Positions 33,483 to 41,632 of a DNA stretch of 64,000 bases are shown here, piece after piece. Location: assembly GCF_000720135.1 (NCBI RefSeq), contig NZ_JOIU01000003.1:124001-188000 (forward strand), given 5' to 3'. Made by a program: the position numbers and the translations under genes. The stretch's first letter is position 1. Every line of letters starts with the position of its first letter. The DNA comes from Streptomyces sp. NRRL S-1022. GTDB taxonomy: Bacteria > Actinomycetota > Actinomycetes > Streptomycetales > Streptomycetaceae. The notes beneath the pieces are model-generated. The model was not told the DNA's origin. It saw nothing but the letters and a program-made list of their open reading frames with translations, and did not search any database.

Positions 33483-34334
33483 ATGTCGGACGAACTGCAA
33501 CGGATCATGGCGATTGACGATCCGTACCTGCTCCTGCGCGAGGTCACGACCCGGTTGGCGGACGCACAGCAGGAGGTGACCGAGTTGGCCCGCCTCCGTC
33601 GGCGGGTGGTGCAGGACCTGCATGCGCAGGGGCTGTCGTACGCGCAGATCGCCGCAAAGGCCGGCCTGAGTCGCGGGCGGATCCACCAGATCCGGCACAC
33701 TGGCCCTGCGCCGGAAGGGGCCTTTCTCGGTCGGGGTGCCGTCACTGTCGCCACACCGCTGCGGCGTGACGATGAGCGCGGTCGCACGGTCGTCGCCGTG
33801 GATGACGTCAGTTCCGGCAAGCGACTGGAGGAGCTGGCGCGGACGTACGGGCTCGACGTCACCTCGGAGCACGTGCCGGTGAGTGGTGAGATCGACCTCA
33901 ACCGCGACGGCCTGATCGTCGTCTGCGGTCCGCGCATGTCCCAGGCGATGTGGGACACGTACGCCCAGGATCCCGTTTTGCAGTGGCAGCGCGCCGAGGA
34001 CGGGCCCTGGACGGTGGTGGACCGGCAGACCGGCACTGTGCACCGCTCTGGCCAGGACAGCGATCCGGCCCGGCCGTACGACGTCGGATACCTCGGCCGG
34101 CTCTCGCGCCCGGACGGAAACGGTTCGCTGCTCGCCATTGCCGGTATCCACACCCAGGGTTCTCTCGGTGTCGTGCAGTTGCTCGCCAACGACTTGAACA
34201 ATCTGTGGGGGCAGGTCGGCGATCACCAGTTCTCCACGCTGGTGGGTGTCGAGTACGACACGGAGACCAGCGAACCGCAGTCCGTGGAACTGCTCTGCCC
34301 CCTGTACCGGCACGATGAGGAAGCGGCGGCGTGA
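33483..34334 (+). CDS. HTH regulator with C-terminal putative sensor domain
   Basis: A 283-residue protein. A helix-turn-helix of the sigma-factor region 4 / resolvase style lies at about 40-70 (GLSYAQIAAKAGLSRGRIHQIRHTG). From about 95 to 275 there is an alpha/beta domain with RTVVAVDDVSSGKRLEELAR, DGLIVVCGPRMS, PYDVGYLGRL and GIHTQGSLGVVQLLAND. I recognise it as a recurring uncharacterised domain of Streptomyces mobile elements, probably ligand-binding. It has an operator just upstream and a GTGA overlap with the PP2C-like gene, so it could be the DNA-binding protein that reads the GTCTAG palindromes. GGAGGTGAG precedes ATG 33483. Confidence 0.7.
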   Translation: MSDELQRIMAIDDPYLLLREVTTRLADAQQEVTELARLRRRVVQDLHAQGLSYAQIAAKAGLSRGRIHQIRHTGPAPEGAFLGRGAVTVATPLRRDDERGRTVVAVDDVSSGKRLEELARTYGLDVTSEHVPVSGEIDLNRDGLIVVCGPRMSQAMWDTYAQDPVLQWQRAEDGPWTVVDRQTGTVHRSGQDSDPARPYDVGYLGRLSRPDGNGSLLAIAGIHTQGSLGVVQLLANDLNNLWGQVGDHQFSTLVGVEYDTETSEPQSVELLCPLYRHDEEAAA

Positions 34335-35152
34335 GGATCGACCTCGCCACGCTTCCGGCCGTCCCCGGCCGGGAGACCGAGGACTTCGCCGCTGCCGGTG
34401 CTGGCGCGGCCGTACTGCTCGACGGTGCCGGCGTCGCCGGGGCCGAGACGGGGTGCACACACGGGGTCGCCTGGTTCTCCGGGACGTTGGGCGGCCTGCT
34501 GCTGCGCAGCATCACCGCGCACCGCGCACGGCCCCTCGCCGAGTGCCTCGCCGACTCCATTCGCCTCGTCCGATCCCTGCACGAGGACAGCTGCGACCTG
34601 GCTTATCGGGCCAGTCCGACCAGTACGGTCGTTGCCACGCGGGTCGGCCTCGGGGGGCTGGAGTACCTTGTCCTCGGTGACTCCTCCCTGCTCCTGGCGG
34701 ACAAGGGCGACGGTACGACTGTCATCACCGACCGGCGCCTGGATGAGGTCGGCAAGCGGCTACGCGGACCGGTTGACGCACTGCCGACCGGCTCGCCCGA
34801 GCACTCCGCCGCACTCGCCGAGTATCGGGATGCCTTGACGAGGCTCCGCAACCGGCCGGGCGGCTTCTGGATCGCCGGCCCCGATCCCCAAGCCGCTGAG
34901 CATGCCCTGACGGGGACGGTCCCCCTCGATTCACTGGCGTCGGTGACGCTGCTGAGCGATGGGGCAACGCGACTTGTCGACCGCTTCGAACTCGCGGACT
35001 GGGAAGAGACGTTGGCTGTCCTGAGTTCCTGCGGGCCGGACGAATTGATCCGCCGGGTTCGCGAGGCCGAGGACTGTGACCCGCATGGTCGCCGCTGGCC
35101 GCGCGGGAAGACGCACGACGACGCGACCGTCCTTCACTGGACCCTGCCGTAG
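34331..35152 (+). CDS. PP2C-like serine/threonine phosphatase
   Basis: A 273-residue protein with the PP2C motif order: AAVLLDGAGVAG near 27-38, SPTSTVVATRVG near 94, YLVLGDSSLLL near 112, a VTLLSDGATRLVD block near 205 and THDDATVLHW near the end. The D-G, D-G and D-D aspartates for metal binding are present, though the first motif reads DGAG rather than DGxG followed by the usual long loop. It is translationally coupled to the HTH-sensor gene (GTGA). Beside an RsbW-like kinase, this would allow reversible phosphorylation of an element regulator. Confidence 0.75.
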   Translation: MRIDLATLPAVPGRETEDFAAAGAGAAVLLDGAGVAGAETGCTHGVAWFSGTLGGLLLRSITAHRARPLAECLADSIRLVRSLHEDSCDLAYRASPTSTVVATRVGLGGLEYLVLGDSSLLLADKGDGTTVITDRRLDEVGKRLRGPVDALPTGSPEHSAALAEYRDALTRLRNRPGGFWIAGPDPQAAEHALTGTVPLDSLASVTLLSDGATRLVDRFELADWEETLAVLSSCGPDELIRRVREAEDCDPHGRRWPRGKTHDDATVLHWTLP

Positions 35153-35179
35153 CGCGTTCGCACGGGCAGGAGCCACCTC

Positions 35180-35195
35180 GTATACCCCCCTAGAC
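35180..35195. promoter_or_regulatory. Element operator copy 3 (degenerate left half)
   Basis: GTATACCCCCCTAGAC: one exact CTAGAC half and a GTATAC half at the same spacing; first of three sites before the transfer operon. Confidence 0.6.
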
Positions 35196-35222
35196 AGTTG
35201 ACTGGGCGTCGGTTACCTTACT

Positions 35223-35238
35223 GTCGACCCCCCTAGAC
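35223..35238. promoter_or_regulatory. Element operator copy 4
   Basis: GTCGACCCCCCTAGAC: halves GTCGAC and CTAGAC with CCCC between; second site of the cluster, 43 bases after the first. Confidence 0.6.
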
Positions 35239-35263
35239 AATTGGGTGGGCGCCTCCCCGTGCT

Positions 35264-35279
35264 GTCTAGGGGGGTATCC
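35264..35279. promoter_or_regulatory. Element operator copy 5
   Basis: GTCTAGGGGGGTATCC, the same site in reverse orientation, 41 bases after the previous one and about 50 before the ATG at 35331. Equal spacing of about four helical turns suggests cooperative binding. Confidence 0.6.
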
Positions 35280-35330
35280 AGTCCGAGCGACGCCGATCAC
35301 CGAAGGCGCCGACAACTCAGTGAGGTATTG

Positions 35331-35678
35331 ATGCGAGTCATCCCCGTAGACACCTCGGCCGCGACGCTGCTCGTCACCAAGCTGCCCGAGGTGAAGGTCA
35401 GGGACCGGCAGACCGGTGAGGTCGCCGTGGACCCGGTGACCAATCAGCGGCTCATGACGCTGGAGGTGGTGTTCATCGCGGCCGGTGGCTCGGACATGAT
35501 CAAGGTCACCGTTCCGGAGCAGGGGATCGGAGACGGTCTGGTCATGGGAGCGCCGGTCATCCTGTCGGGCCTGGTGGCCCGGCCCTGGGAGAGCGAGTTC
35601 GGCGGGCGGACCCGTCACGGCATCGCCTACCGGGCCGACGCCGTAATGGTCAACGCTCCGGTCGCGGCGCAGGGCTGA
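35331..35678 (+). CDS. Small AICE backbone protein of unknown function
   Basis: A 115-residue soluble protein rich in beta strands: MRVIPVDTSAATLLVTKLPEVK, NQRLMTLEVVFIAAGG, SDMIKVTVPEQGI and LVARPWESEFGGRTRHGIAYRADAV. It matches the conserved small protein regularly found just before the DNA translocase in pSAM2-type elements. It might be an OB-like or nucleic-acid-binding fold, but no motif proves this. First gene of the transfer operon, behind three operator copies; the next gene starts six bases later. Confidence 0.75.
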   Translation: MRVIPVDTSAATLLVTKLPEVKVRDRQTGEVAVDPVTNQRLMTLEVVFIAAGGSDMIKVTVPEQGIGDGLVMGAPVILSGLVARPWESEFGGRTRHGIAYRADAVMVNAPVAAQG

Positions 35679-35683
35679 TCGCC

Positions 35684-37051
35684 ATGGCCGACACAGTGCG
35701 CGTGCTGTTACCGGTCCTGCTGGTCCTGGTCGTGCTCCTGGTGGTGCGTCGCCGCATGCCGGTGGTGTTCTGGTGGTTGGTCGGGTATCCGGTCGTTGCG
35801 CTGCGCTTGCTCATCTCGTACCGGGCGACGATGGACGCGTGTGGTCTGACGGTCCCGGCTTCGGCCGTCCGCCGGGCCACTGCCCGGATGATGGGGCGGC
35901 AGGCGGCGCCCGTACCGCCCCGGCGGACTTTCCCACTGCCGACCGGGTCGGGCCTCGTGATGCGCCTGCGTATGGCGACCGGACAGGCACCCGAGGACTT
36001 CACCGCCTCGGCTGACCGGCTGCGGCACGCCTGGGGAGCCCATGCCGTGTACGTGCGCCCCACGAAACCGGGGTGGCTCGAAGTGCGGTTGGTCGGCTGG
36101 GACGTGCTCGCCGAAGTACGCCCCGCCCGCCGTCGGGTTTCGACCGGCCCCCTCTGCCTGCCCTTGGCCCTACGAGAGGACGGCCGTTGGCACGTACGGG
36201 ACTTCCGCACCGTGCCGCACGAACTGATCCTGGGCGCCACACAGTCCGGCAAGTCCGTCTACCTGCGCAACCTGCTGTGTGGCTTGGCCCGGCAACGGGC
36301 CGTGCTCGTCGGGATCGACTGCAAGTGGGGCGTCGAACTGGCCCCGTTCGCACCCCGGCTGTCGGCGCTCGCCGACGACCCGGACCGCGCGAACGAACTC
36401 CTGGACGTGTTGGTGGAAGAGATGGAGGCGCGGTTCCGGCTCATCGGTCTCAGTGGCGGGACCGGTCCGGATGCCACCCTCACCTCGGACGTGTGGGGGC
36501 TGCCGGAAACGGTGCGGCCGGTGCCGGTCGTGGTCGTCGTGGACGAGGTGGCGGAACTTTTCCTCGCCGCGAACAAGGACGACGAGAAGCGGCGGGACGC
36601 CATGGTCACCAAGCTCATCCGCCTCGCCCAGCTCGGCCGCGCGGCCGGAATCTACCTTGAAGTCTGCGGGCAGCGCTTCGGCGCCGAACTCGGCAAAGGC
36701 GCGACCATGCTGCGCGCTCAGCTGACCGGCCGCGTCTGCCACCGTGTCAACGACGAAGCGTCGGCGAACATGGCGCTGGCCGACATCTCGCCTGAGGCTG
36801 CGCTCGCCGCCACTTCCATCCCCGCCGAACGGCCTGGTGTCGCGGTCGTCGGCGACTCCTCCGGCGGCTGGTCCCGTGTCCGCTCGCCCCACCTCACCCT
36901 CGCCGACGCGGCGGCCGTCTGCCGCGACACCTCGGCCCTGGTCCCGGAACTGCCCCGGCTCGCCTCCTTCCGGCCCACCCTTGCCGTCCAGTCCGCCGGA
37001 TCGTCCTCCGTCACCGCTGTCGCGCCCACCGCGCGCCCGGTGACCGAGTAG
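35684..37051 (+). CDS. FtsK/SpoIIIE-type DNA translocase (TraB-like transfer protein)
   Basis: A 455-residue protein with two N-terminal membrane helices (about 6-22 and 25-45), a linker domain, then an FtsK-like motor: Walker A LILGATQSGKS near 183, Walker B VPVVVVVDEVAELF near 280, and an arginine-finger-like LIRLAQLGRAAGIYLEVCGQR near 310. TraB-like proteins are the sole protein needed for conjugative transfer of pSAM2 and related plasmids, moving double-stranded DNA at hyphal tips. The C-terminus is Ser/Ala/Pro-rich. All motor residues are in place, so transfer ability is likely preserved. Confidence 0.92.
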   Translation: MADTVRVLLPVLLVLVVLLVVRRRMPVVFWWLVGYPVVALRLLISYRATMDACGLTVPASAVRRATARMMGRQAAPVPPRRTFPLPTGSGLVMRLRMATGQAPEDFTASADRLRHAWGAHAVYVRPTKPGWLEVRLVGWDVLAEVRPARRRVSTGPLCLPLALREDGRWHVRDFRTVPHELILGATQSGKSVYLRNLLCGLARQRAVLVGIDCKWGVELAPFAPRLSALADDPDRANELLDVLVEEMEARFRLIGLSGGTGPDATLTSDVWGLPETVRPVPVVVVVDEVAELFLAANKDDEKRRDAMVTKLIRLAQLGRAAGIYLEVCGQRFGAELGKGATMLRAQLTGRVCHRVNDEASANMALADISPEAALAATSIPAERPGVAVVGDSSGGWSRVRSPHLTLADAAAVCRDTSALVPELPRLASFRPTLAVQSAGSSSVTAVAPTARPVTE

Positions 37052-37138
37052 CCCGCTCCATCACCTCACGGCCGGCGTGACCGCCTCGCGCCATGTCCCT
37101 ACCCCTCCCATGCCCAAAGCAGGAAGGAACCGGAGCCG

Positions 37139-37834
37139 ATGCGTGCCCACATGGTCCGCGTGGACGCCGTTGTCGTCCAGGCCGTCATCGCGGGCACCCT
37201 GTCCTTCTCCCACCTCCACGACCTCGCGGCGGCGGCTGGACAGGGCGGCTGGAAGGCGTGGGCCTACCCCGTGAGCGCCGACCTGCTGCTGGTCGCCGCA
37301 TGGCGCCGGATGAGGCAACAGCAGCGAGCGGGGCAGGCGGCCAGTAGCCCGCGGCTGTGGTTCCTGGTGGCACTGGCCGCATCTCTTGGTGCCAACGTCG
37401 CCACCGCCGGACTCCTCGACCTGGAACACGTCCCCGCCTCGCTCCGCGTCGTCGTCGCGGGCTGGCCCGCCGTCGCCTTCTTCGGCGGCACTCTCCTGGC
37501 CCACACGCCGCACAGCCCGGACACGTCGGCGGTCCCGGAGTCGTCGACCACTGACCCGTCCGAGGAACAGGCCACCGCACCGGCCGCCGTCGACGCTCCC
37601 GCACCGGACGCGCTATCAGCTCCGGCTCCCGAGCCCACCACGTCCGAGCCGGAAACCGTCCCGGCTCCGCCGCCCGGCCCCGCCGTCGCGCTGCCGCCCG
37701 TGCTCATCGACCGTGTCCGGGCCCTGGCCGACGAACACCGCTCGACCACCGGCCGCCCCGCCGACCCCGACGCCGTACGCGCCCGGCTCGGCCTGCCCCC
37801 GTCCATGACCGCGTCCGTCGCCGCCCACCTCTGA
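37139..37834 (+). CDS. DUF2637-type membrane protein (spread-associated)
   Basis: A 231-residue protein with three to four hydrophobic helices in the first 120 residues (VVVQAVIAGTLSFSHLHDLAAAAG, ...LLLVAAWRR..., LWFLVALAASLGANVATAG, WPAVAFFGGTLLA), the DUF2637 pattern, followed by a Pro/Ala/Thr/Glu-rich linker and a C-terminal helix-turn-helix-like tail (LADEHRSTTGRPADPDAVRARLGL). Genes of this family sit next to tra in many AICEs and are thought to aid intra-mycelial spread. ATG 37139 with GGAG upstream. Confidence 0.82.
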   Translation: MRAHMVRVDAVVVQAVIAGTLSFSHLHDLAAAAGQGGWKAWAYPVSADLLLVAAWRRMRQQQRAGQAASSPRLWFLVALAASLGANVATAGLLDLEHVPASLRVVVAGWPAVAFFGGTLLAHTPHSPDTSAVPESSTTDPSEEQATAPAAVDAPAPDALSAPAPEPTTSEPETVPAPPPGPAVALPPVLIDRVRALADEHRSTTGRPADPDAVRARLGLPPSMTASVAAHL

Positions 37835-37847
37835 GAGGAGCACCGTC

Positions 37848-38027
37848 ATGCACCGCCGCTTCCGCAACGTCCGCCGCATCGGCCCCGTGAACGTCGCCTC
37901 CTACGTCGACCGGGGCAGGAACCGCCACCTGGCCGCCTGCACCGCGCCCCGCTGCGACTTCTCCGCCGAGTACGACTCCCGCGCCGCCGCCGAACTCGCC
38001 GCCCGTACCCACCGCTGCTCGGCCTGA
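37848..38027 (+). CDS. Small zinc-finger-like mobile element transfer protein
   Basis: 59 residues, MHRRFRNVRRIGPVNVASYV..., with a CTAPRC pair and a terminal HRC that could bind zinc. The sequence, ending SAEYDSRAAAELAARTHRC-SA, is a conserved small protein of Streptomyces plasmid spread operons. GAGGAG lies eight bases before the ATG. It begins 14 bases after the DUF2637 gene. Confidence 0.75.
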   Translation: MHRRFRNVRRIGPVNVASYVDRGRNRHLAACTAPRCDFSAEYDSRAAAELAARTHRCSA

Positions 38028-38042
38028 CAGGAGACCACCCCC

Positions 38043-38198
38043 ATGGACGTTCCGCTCTGGCTCGCCCTGCTCGTCGTCGGCGTCCTCGGCGTCAAGCTCA
38101 TCCGTCCGCCCTGGTGGCTCATTGCCGTACTCCTCCTCGGCGGCTACCTCCTCGCCGACAGCCTGCTGGCCCCCGTCATCAACTCCCTCGTCAAGTAA
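38043..38198 (+). CDS. Very small membrane protein of the spread operon
   Basis: 51 residues: MDVPLWLALLVVGVLGVKLI followed by RPPWWLIAVLLLGGYLLADSLL, two hydrophobic helices separated by RPPWW. It lies 15 bases after the previous gene, with AGGAG upstream of the ATG. Small hydrophobic products are typical of spd operons. Confidence 0.7.
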   Translation: MDVPLWLALLVVGVLGVKLIRPPWWLIAVLLLGGYLLADSLLAPVINSLVK

Positions 38199-38218
38199 CC
38201 CGCGAAAGGAGATCCCTC

Positions 38219-38524
38219 ATGTTCCGGCCGAAGATCCCGACCATGCCGCAGCCGACCGGCCTGACCGCCCCGCCCACCGTTATCCAGCCGAGCACGGTCA
38301 GCCCGGCTCGCTCGGCCACGCCGCCGGCCTCCCAGGCTCCGGTCGCATCCCGTCCGGCTGTCCAGCACACGCCCGGAACCGTGCTCGCTCTCGTCGGCGG
38401 CGGCACCGCCGTGGTCCTGGTCGTCGGTGCCGTCCTCGTCTCGATGCTCCTCGCCGTCGCCCTGACCGCTACCTCGGTCGCCGTCTGCGCCGTCGTCACC
38501 CGCTCCCTGCTCACCCGCCGCTGA
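38219..38524 (+). CDS. spdD: Plasmid spread protein SpdD-like
   Basis: 101 residues: MFRPKIPTMPQPTGLTAPPTV..., a proline-rich leader, the conserved VQHTPGTVLALVGGG and a hydrophobic pair AVVLVVGAVLVSMLLAVALTATSVAVCAVV, ending LLTRR. This is the pattern of SpdD of Streptomyces plasmids, involved in intramycelial spread and pock formation. AAAGGAG is eight bases upstream of the ATG. Confidence 0.85.
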   Translation: MFRPKIPTMPQPTGLTAPPTVIQPSTVSPARSATPPASQAPVASRPAVQHTPGTVLALVGGGTAVVLVVGAVLVSMLLAVALTATSVAVCAVVTRSLLTRR

Positions 38525-38558
38525 TTCAAAGCCCCTTCCCGCCCGGCTTGCCGTTGCT

Positions 38559-38574
38559 GTCTAGCCCCCTCGAC
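38559..38574. promoter_or_regulatory. Element operator copy 6, upstream of rep
   Basis: GTCTAGCCCCCTCGAC: exact GTCTAG, CCCC spacer and CTCGAC. It lies 53 bases before the Rep start codon and links replication to the same control as transfer. Confidence 0.68.
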
Positions 38575-38627
38575 AGGCAAGCCGGGTGGCCAGCCCAACA
38601 CCGGACCACTCAAGGAGGAACCCGCAC

Positions 38628-39977
38628 ATGCGCCCGCTGGCTCCCCTGGGAGCCATCCGTCACCTGGCCGCCCTCGCCCGGCACGGCGACGTCAGTGCTT
38701 ACGCCCGGCAGATCCAGGGTCTCGGCGGCTGTGAGCGGCCCGTCCGAATAGAGGGCCACCGGCTCGACGTCCACGCCGCCACGGGCGAGATCGTCCGGGA
38801 AGTCATCGGCCGCGACCTGCCTGCCGGACAGCTCCTCATTCGCTGCAACAACCGTCGCGCCACCCGGTGCAGGGCCTGCGCCGAGACGTACCGCAAGGAC
38901 ACCTTCCACCTGGTCACCGCCGGCCTGAGTGGCGGCAAGGGCATTGGTCCGGCCGTCGCCCAACACCCCCGCGTCTTCGCCACGTTCACCGCCCCTTCCT
39001 TCGGCCCCGTCCACAACCGCCCCGCCGGTGGCCGCTGCCGCTGCGGACGCTCCCACCCGGAGGACGACCCCGCCCTGGGCACACCACTGAACGCGGAGCG
39101 GTACGACTACCGGGCAGCCGTCCTCTGGAACGCCCACGCCGGAGCCCTCTGGGCCCGCTTCACCACCTACCTGCGCCAACAGCTCGCCTCCCGCGCAGGC
39201 GTCACCCGGACCGCGCTGCGCGACTGCCTCAAGGTGTCGTACGCCAAGGTCGCCGAGTACCAGCGGCGCGGCGCAGTCCACTTCCACGCCGTCATCCGCC
39301 TCGACGGTCCGGACGGTGCCGACTCCATCCCACCGGCCTGGGCCACGACCGAACTCCTCACCGACGCGATCCGCTCGGCGGTCCGCCTCGCCGAGGCACC
39401 CGGCCCCGTGCTCGACGGCCGCACGTACACCTTCCGCTTCGGCGACCAACTCGACATCCGCCCCATTCGCTCCGCCGACTTCGCGGGCGCTTCGGAGCTG
39501 TCCAGCCGGGCCGTGGCTGCCTACATCGCCAAGTACGCCACCAAGGGCACCGAGACCGCTGGCACCCTGGACCGTCCCGTCCGCAACCCGATCACGGACC
39601 TGATCGGCTCCGGCGTCACCGACCACGCCCGCCGGATGATCCTCACCTGCTGGCACCTCGGTGGGCTACCCGAACTCGAAGCCCTGCGCCTGCGCAAGTG
39701 GGCCCACATGCTCGGCTTCCGCGGCCACTTCTCCACCAAGTCCCGCGCCTACTCCGTCACCCTCGGCGCCCTCCGCCAAGCACGCGCCGACCACAACGAT
39801 GCTTTGGCCCGCGCACGCGCCGCCGATGCGGGCCACCCCCTGCCAGCCCCGGACACCGTCCTCGTCCTCTCTCACTGGCGCTTTGCCGGCACCGGGTGGA
39901 CGAACGCAGAACACCTCATCGCTTGCGGCACCTCTCCTCGCTCAACCGACACGCAAACGGAAGGAGAACCGACATGA
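38628..39977 (+). CDS. RepSA-type rolling-circle replication initiator
   Basis: 449 residues. A cysteine cluster CNNRRATRC-RAC near 83-92 suggests zinc binding; the HUH-like metal motif is VHFHAVIRLDG near 220; the region AAYIAKYATKGTE near 300 contains the candidate catalytic tyrosines. These blocks define the Rep of pSAM2-like AICEs, which nicks the replication origin after excision. AAGGAGG precedes ATG 38628. The stop overlaps the xis start (ATGA), so rep, xis and int form a coupled operon. The twin at 20408 is frameshifted. Confidence 0.9.
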   Translation: MRPLAPLGAIRHLAALARHGDVSAYARQIQGLGGCERPVRIEGHRLDVHAATGEIVREVIGRDLPAGQLLIRCNNRRATRCRACAETYRKDTFHLVTAGLSGGKGIGPAVAQHPRVFATFTAPSFGPVHNRPAGGRCRCGRSHPEDDPALGTPLNAERYDYRAAVLWNAHAGALWARFTTYLRQQLASRAGVTRTALRDCLKVSYAKVAEYQRRGAVHFHAVIRLDGPDGADSIPPAWATTELLTDAIRSAVRLAEAPGPVLDGRTYTFRFGDQLDIRPIRSADFAGASELSSRAVAAYIAKYATKGTETAGTLDRPVRNPITDLIGSGVTDHARRMILTCWHLGGLPELEALRLRKWAHMLGFRGHFSTKSRAYSVTLGALRQARADHNDALARARAADAGHPLPAPDTVLVLSHWRFAGTGWTNAEHLIACGTSPRSTDTQTEGEPT

Positions 39978-40171
39978 ACCAGCATGTTCACGACGAGCTA
40001 ATGACCGTTCGCCAGGTGCTCGATGAGCTGGGTGGTGTCTCTCGCCGGACCTTCTACCGTTGGCGCGAGCTCGGTCAGGGACCCGCGGCATTCAAGCTCC
40101 CGAATGGACAACTCCGCGTCTGGCGGAGCGACTTCACTACGTGGTTGCGGAAGTTGGAGGCAGCGGCGTGA
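39974..40171 (+). CDS. xis: Excisionase (MerR-like HTH), intact element
   Basis: 65 residues, MNQHVHDELMTVRQVLDELGG..., with SRRTFYRWRELGQGP and a C-terminal WRSDFTTWLRKLEA. It directs excision together with Int. Overlaps rep by ATGA and int by GTGA. GGAGA is placed before the ATG. Confidence 0.9.
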   Translation: MNQHVHDELMTVRQVLDELGGVSRRTFYRWRELGQGPAAFKLPNGQLRVWRSDFTTWLRKLEAAA

Positions 40172-41541
40172 AGTCTCTTGATGTGAAGGTGTGGGGCGTC
40201 CGGAAGAGGAACACCAAGAAGTCGTCGTTCGACGTCCGGTGGACTGTGGCTGGAAGCGTCTTTTCCGAGCAGTTCCGTACCAAGGGGCTCGCGGACCACT
40301 ACCGTTCCAAGCTGCTCCGTGCCGCTCATGGCGGCGAGGAGTTCGACACGGTCACTGGGTTGCCTGACTCGATGGTCGAAAAGGCAGCGTCGATGAGCTG
40401 GTACGCCTTTGCACTGAGGTATCTCGCTATGAAGTGGCCGCACGCGGCTCCCAACACTCGCAGTGGGATCAATGAGGCGCTGACCGCGGTGACAATGGCG
40501 CTTCTCGATGATCGTCCGGGTCAGCCTCCCGAGGAACTGATCAGGAAGGCGCTTCGGAACTGGGCGTTCGTCCTTCCCGGCCCAGGTGATCGCGAATTGC
40601 CGAGCGAGATCGCGAACGCTCTGCACTGGGTGGCCAAGGCCTCTCGCCCGCTTTCAGACCTCGGTGATGCTGCGATCGGCAGGGCCGTCCTGGACTCGCT
40701 GAAGTTGAAACTCGACGGGACGGCGGCAGCTGCGGAGACGGTTCGGCGCAAGCGTCGGACACTCGTCAATGCGGTGCACTATGCGGTGGACCTCGGAGAG
40801 TTCAAAGAGAACCCGATCACGGCCATCCGCTGGAAGAAGCCCAAGGTGGCCGGGGAAGTCGACCCTCGGGTGGTCGCCAATCCGGAGCAGGCTCGGTCCC
40901 TGCTGACTGCGGTCTCGTACGTCGGTGGGTATAGCCGGGCGCGCGGCCGTCGACTCGTCGGCCTGTTCGCCTGCATGTACTACGGCGCCCTGCGGCCGGC
41001 TGAGGCCGTGGGCCTCACCAGCGCGGATCTGAGGTTGCCCGAGGGCGGCTGGGGGACAGCACTGCTGAACCGGACGCGTCCCAGCGTCGGCAAGCAGTGG
41101 ACCGACTCCGGCGAGACCCACGACGACCGGGGACTCAAGAACCGGCCGGCGGAGGAAGTCCGGCTCGTGCCGATCCCGCCCCAGCTCGTCACCATCCTCC
41201 GGCAGCACCTCGATACGTTCGGTACTGCTGAGGACGGGCGGCTGTTCACCAACGAGCGTGGGGGAGTGGTTGGCTCGTCCACGTACTACCGCGTGTGGCA
41301 GGAGGCTCGGGCGCTCGGGCTCCCGCCGGCTGCCGTCGCCTCGCCGCTCGCTGCGCGGCCGTACGACCTCCGACACTCGGCGCTGTCGACGTGGCTCAAC
41401 TCTGGGGTGGATCCGACCGAGGTGGCCGAACGTGCGGGCAACAGTGTTGAGGTGCTGCTGAGCCGCTACGCCAAATGCATTGATGGACGGCAGGAAATCG
41501 CCAACCGCAAGATCGAAGAGTTGCTGCGCGAATACGAGTGA
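40168..41541 (+). CDS. int: Tyrosine-recombinase integrase of the intact AICE
   Basis: 457 residues with a full layout: N-terminal arm-binding region (VKSLDVKVWGVRKRNTKK), core-binding domain (about 65-215) and catalytic domain with LRPAEAVGL near 275, YDLRHSALSTWLNSG near 400, AERAGNS (usually G-H-S; here N) near 415 and LSRYAKCI with the nucleophile tyrosine near 434. It catalyses insertion into the tRNA-Arg 3' end, which lies under 1 kb away, the usual int-att arrangement of AICEs. GTG start overlapping xis. Confidence 0.93.
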   Translation: MKSLDVKVWGVRKRNTKKSSFDVRWTVAGSVFSEQFRTKGLADHYRSKLLRAAHGGEEFDTVTGLPDSMVEKAASMSWYAFALRYLAMKWPHAAPNTRSGINEALTAVTMALLDDRPGQPPEELIRKALRNWAFVLPGPGDRELPSEIANALHWVAKASRPLSDLGDAAIGRAVLDSLKLKLDGTAAAAETVRRKRRTLVNAVHYAVDLGEFKENPITAIRWKKPKVAGEVDPRVVANPEQARSLLTAVSYVGGYSRARGRRLVGLFACMYYGALRPAEAVGLTSADLRLPEGGWGTALLNRTRPSVGKQWTDSGETHDDRGLKNRPAEEVRLVPIPPQLVTILRQHLDTFGTAEDGRLFTNERGGVVGSSTYYRVWQEARALGLPPAAVASPLAARPYDLRHSALSTWLNSGVDPTEVAERAGNSVEVLLSRYAKCIDGRQEIANRKIEELLREYE

Positions 41542-41558
41542 CGAGGCACATAGCCATT

Positions 41559-41588
41559 AGCCCCTGGCCCCTGCGCGGGTCGGGGGCT
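41559..41588 (+). terminator. Hairpin terminator after int2
   Basis: AGCCCC ... CCC-TGCGC-GGG ... GGGGCT stem 18 bases after the integrase stop; parallels the int1 terminator. Confidence 0.6.
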
Positions 41589-41632
41589 TCGTCGCGTCCC
41601 GGTCCCAGGGCATCGGCCGCTGGCCGATGAGC

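Noticed and set aside
38867..40171. A 434-residue plus-strand protein ending in the second Xis
   Set aside because: Same artefact over the intact rep gene; Xis starts at 39974.
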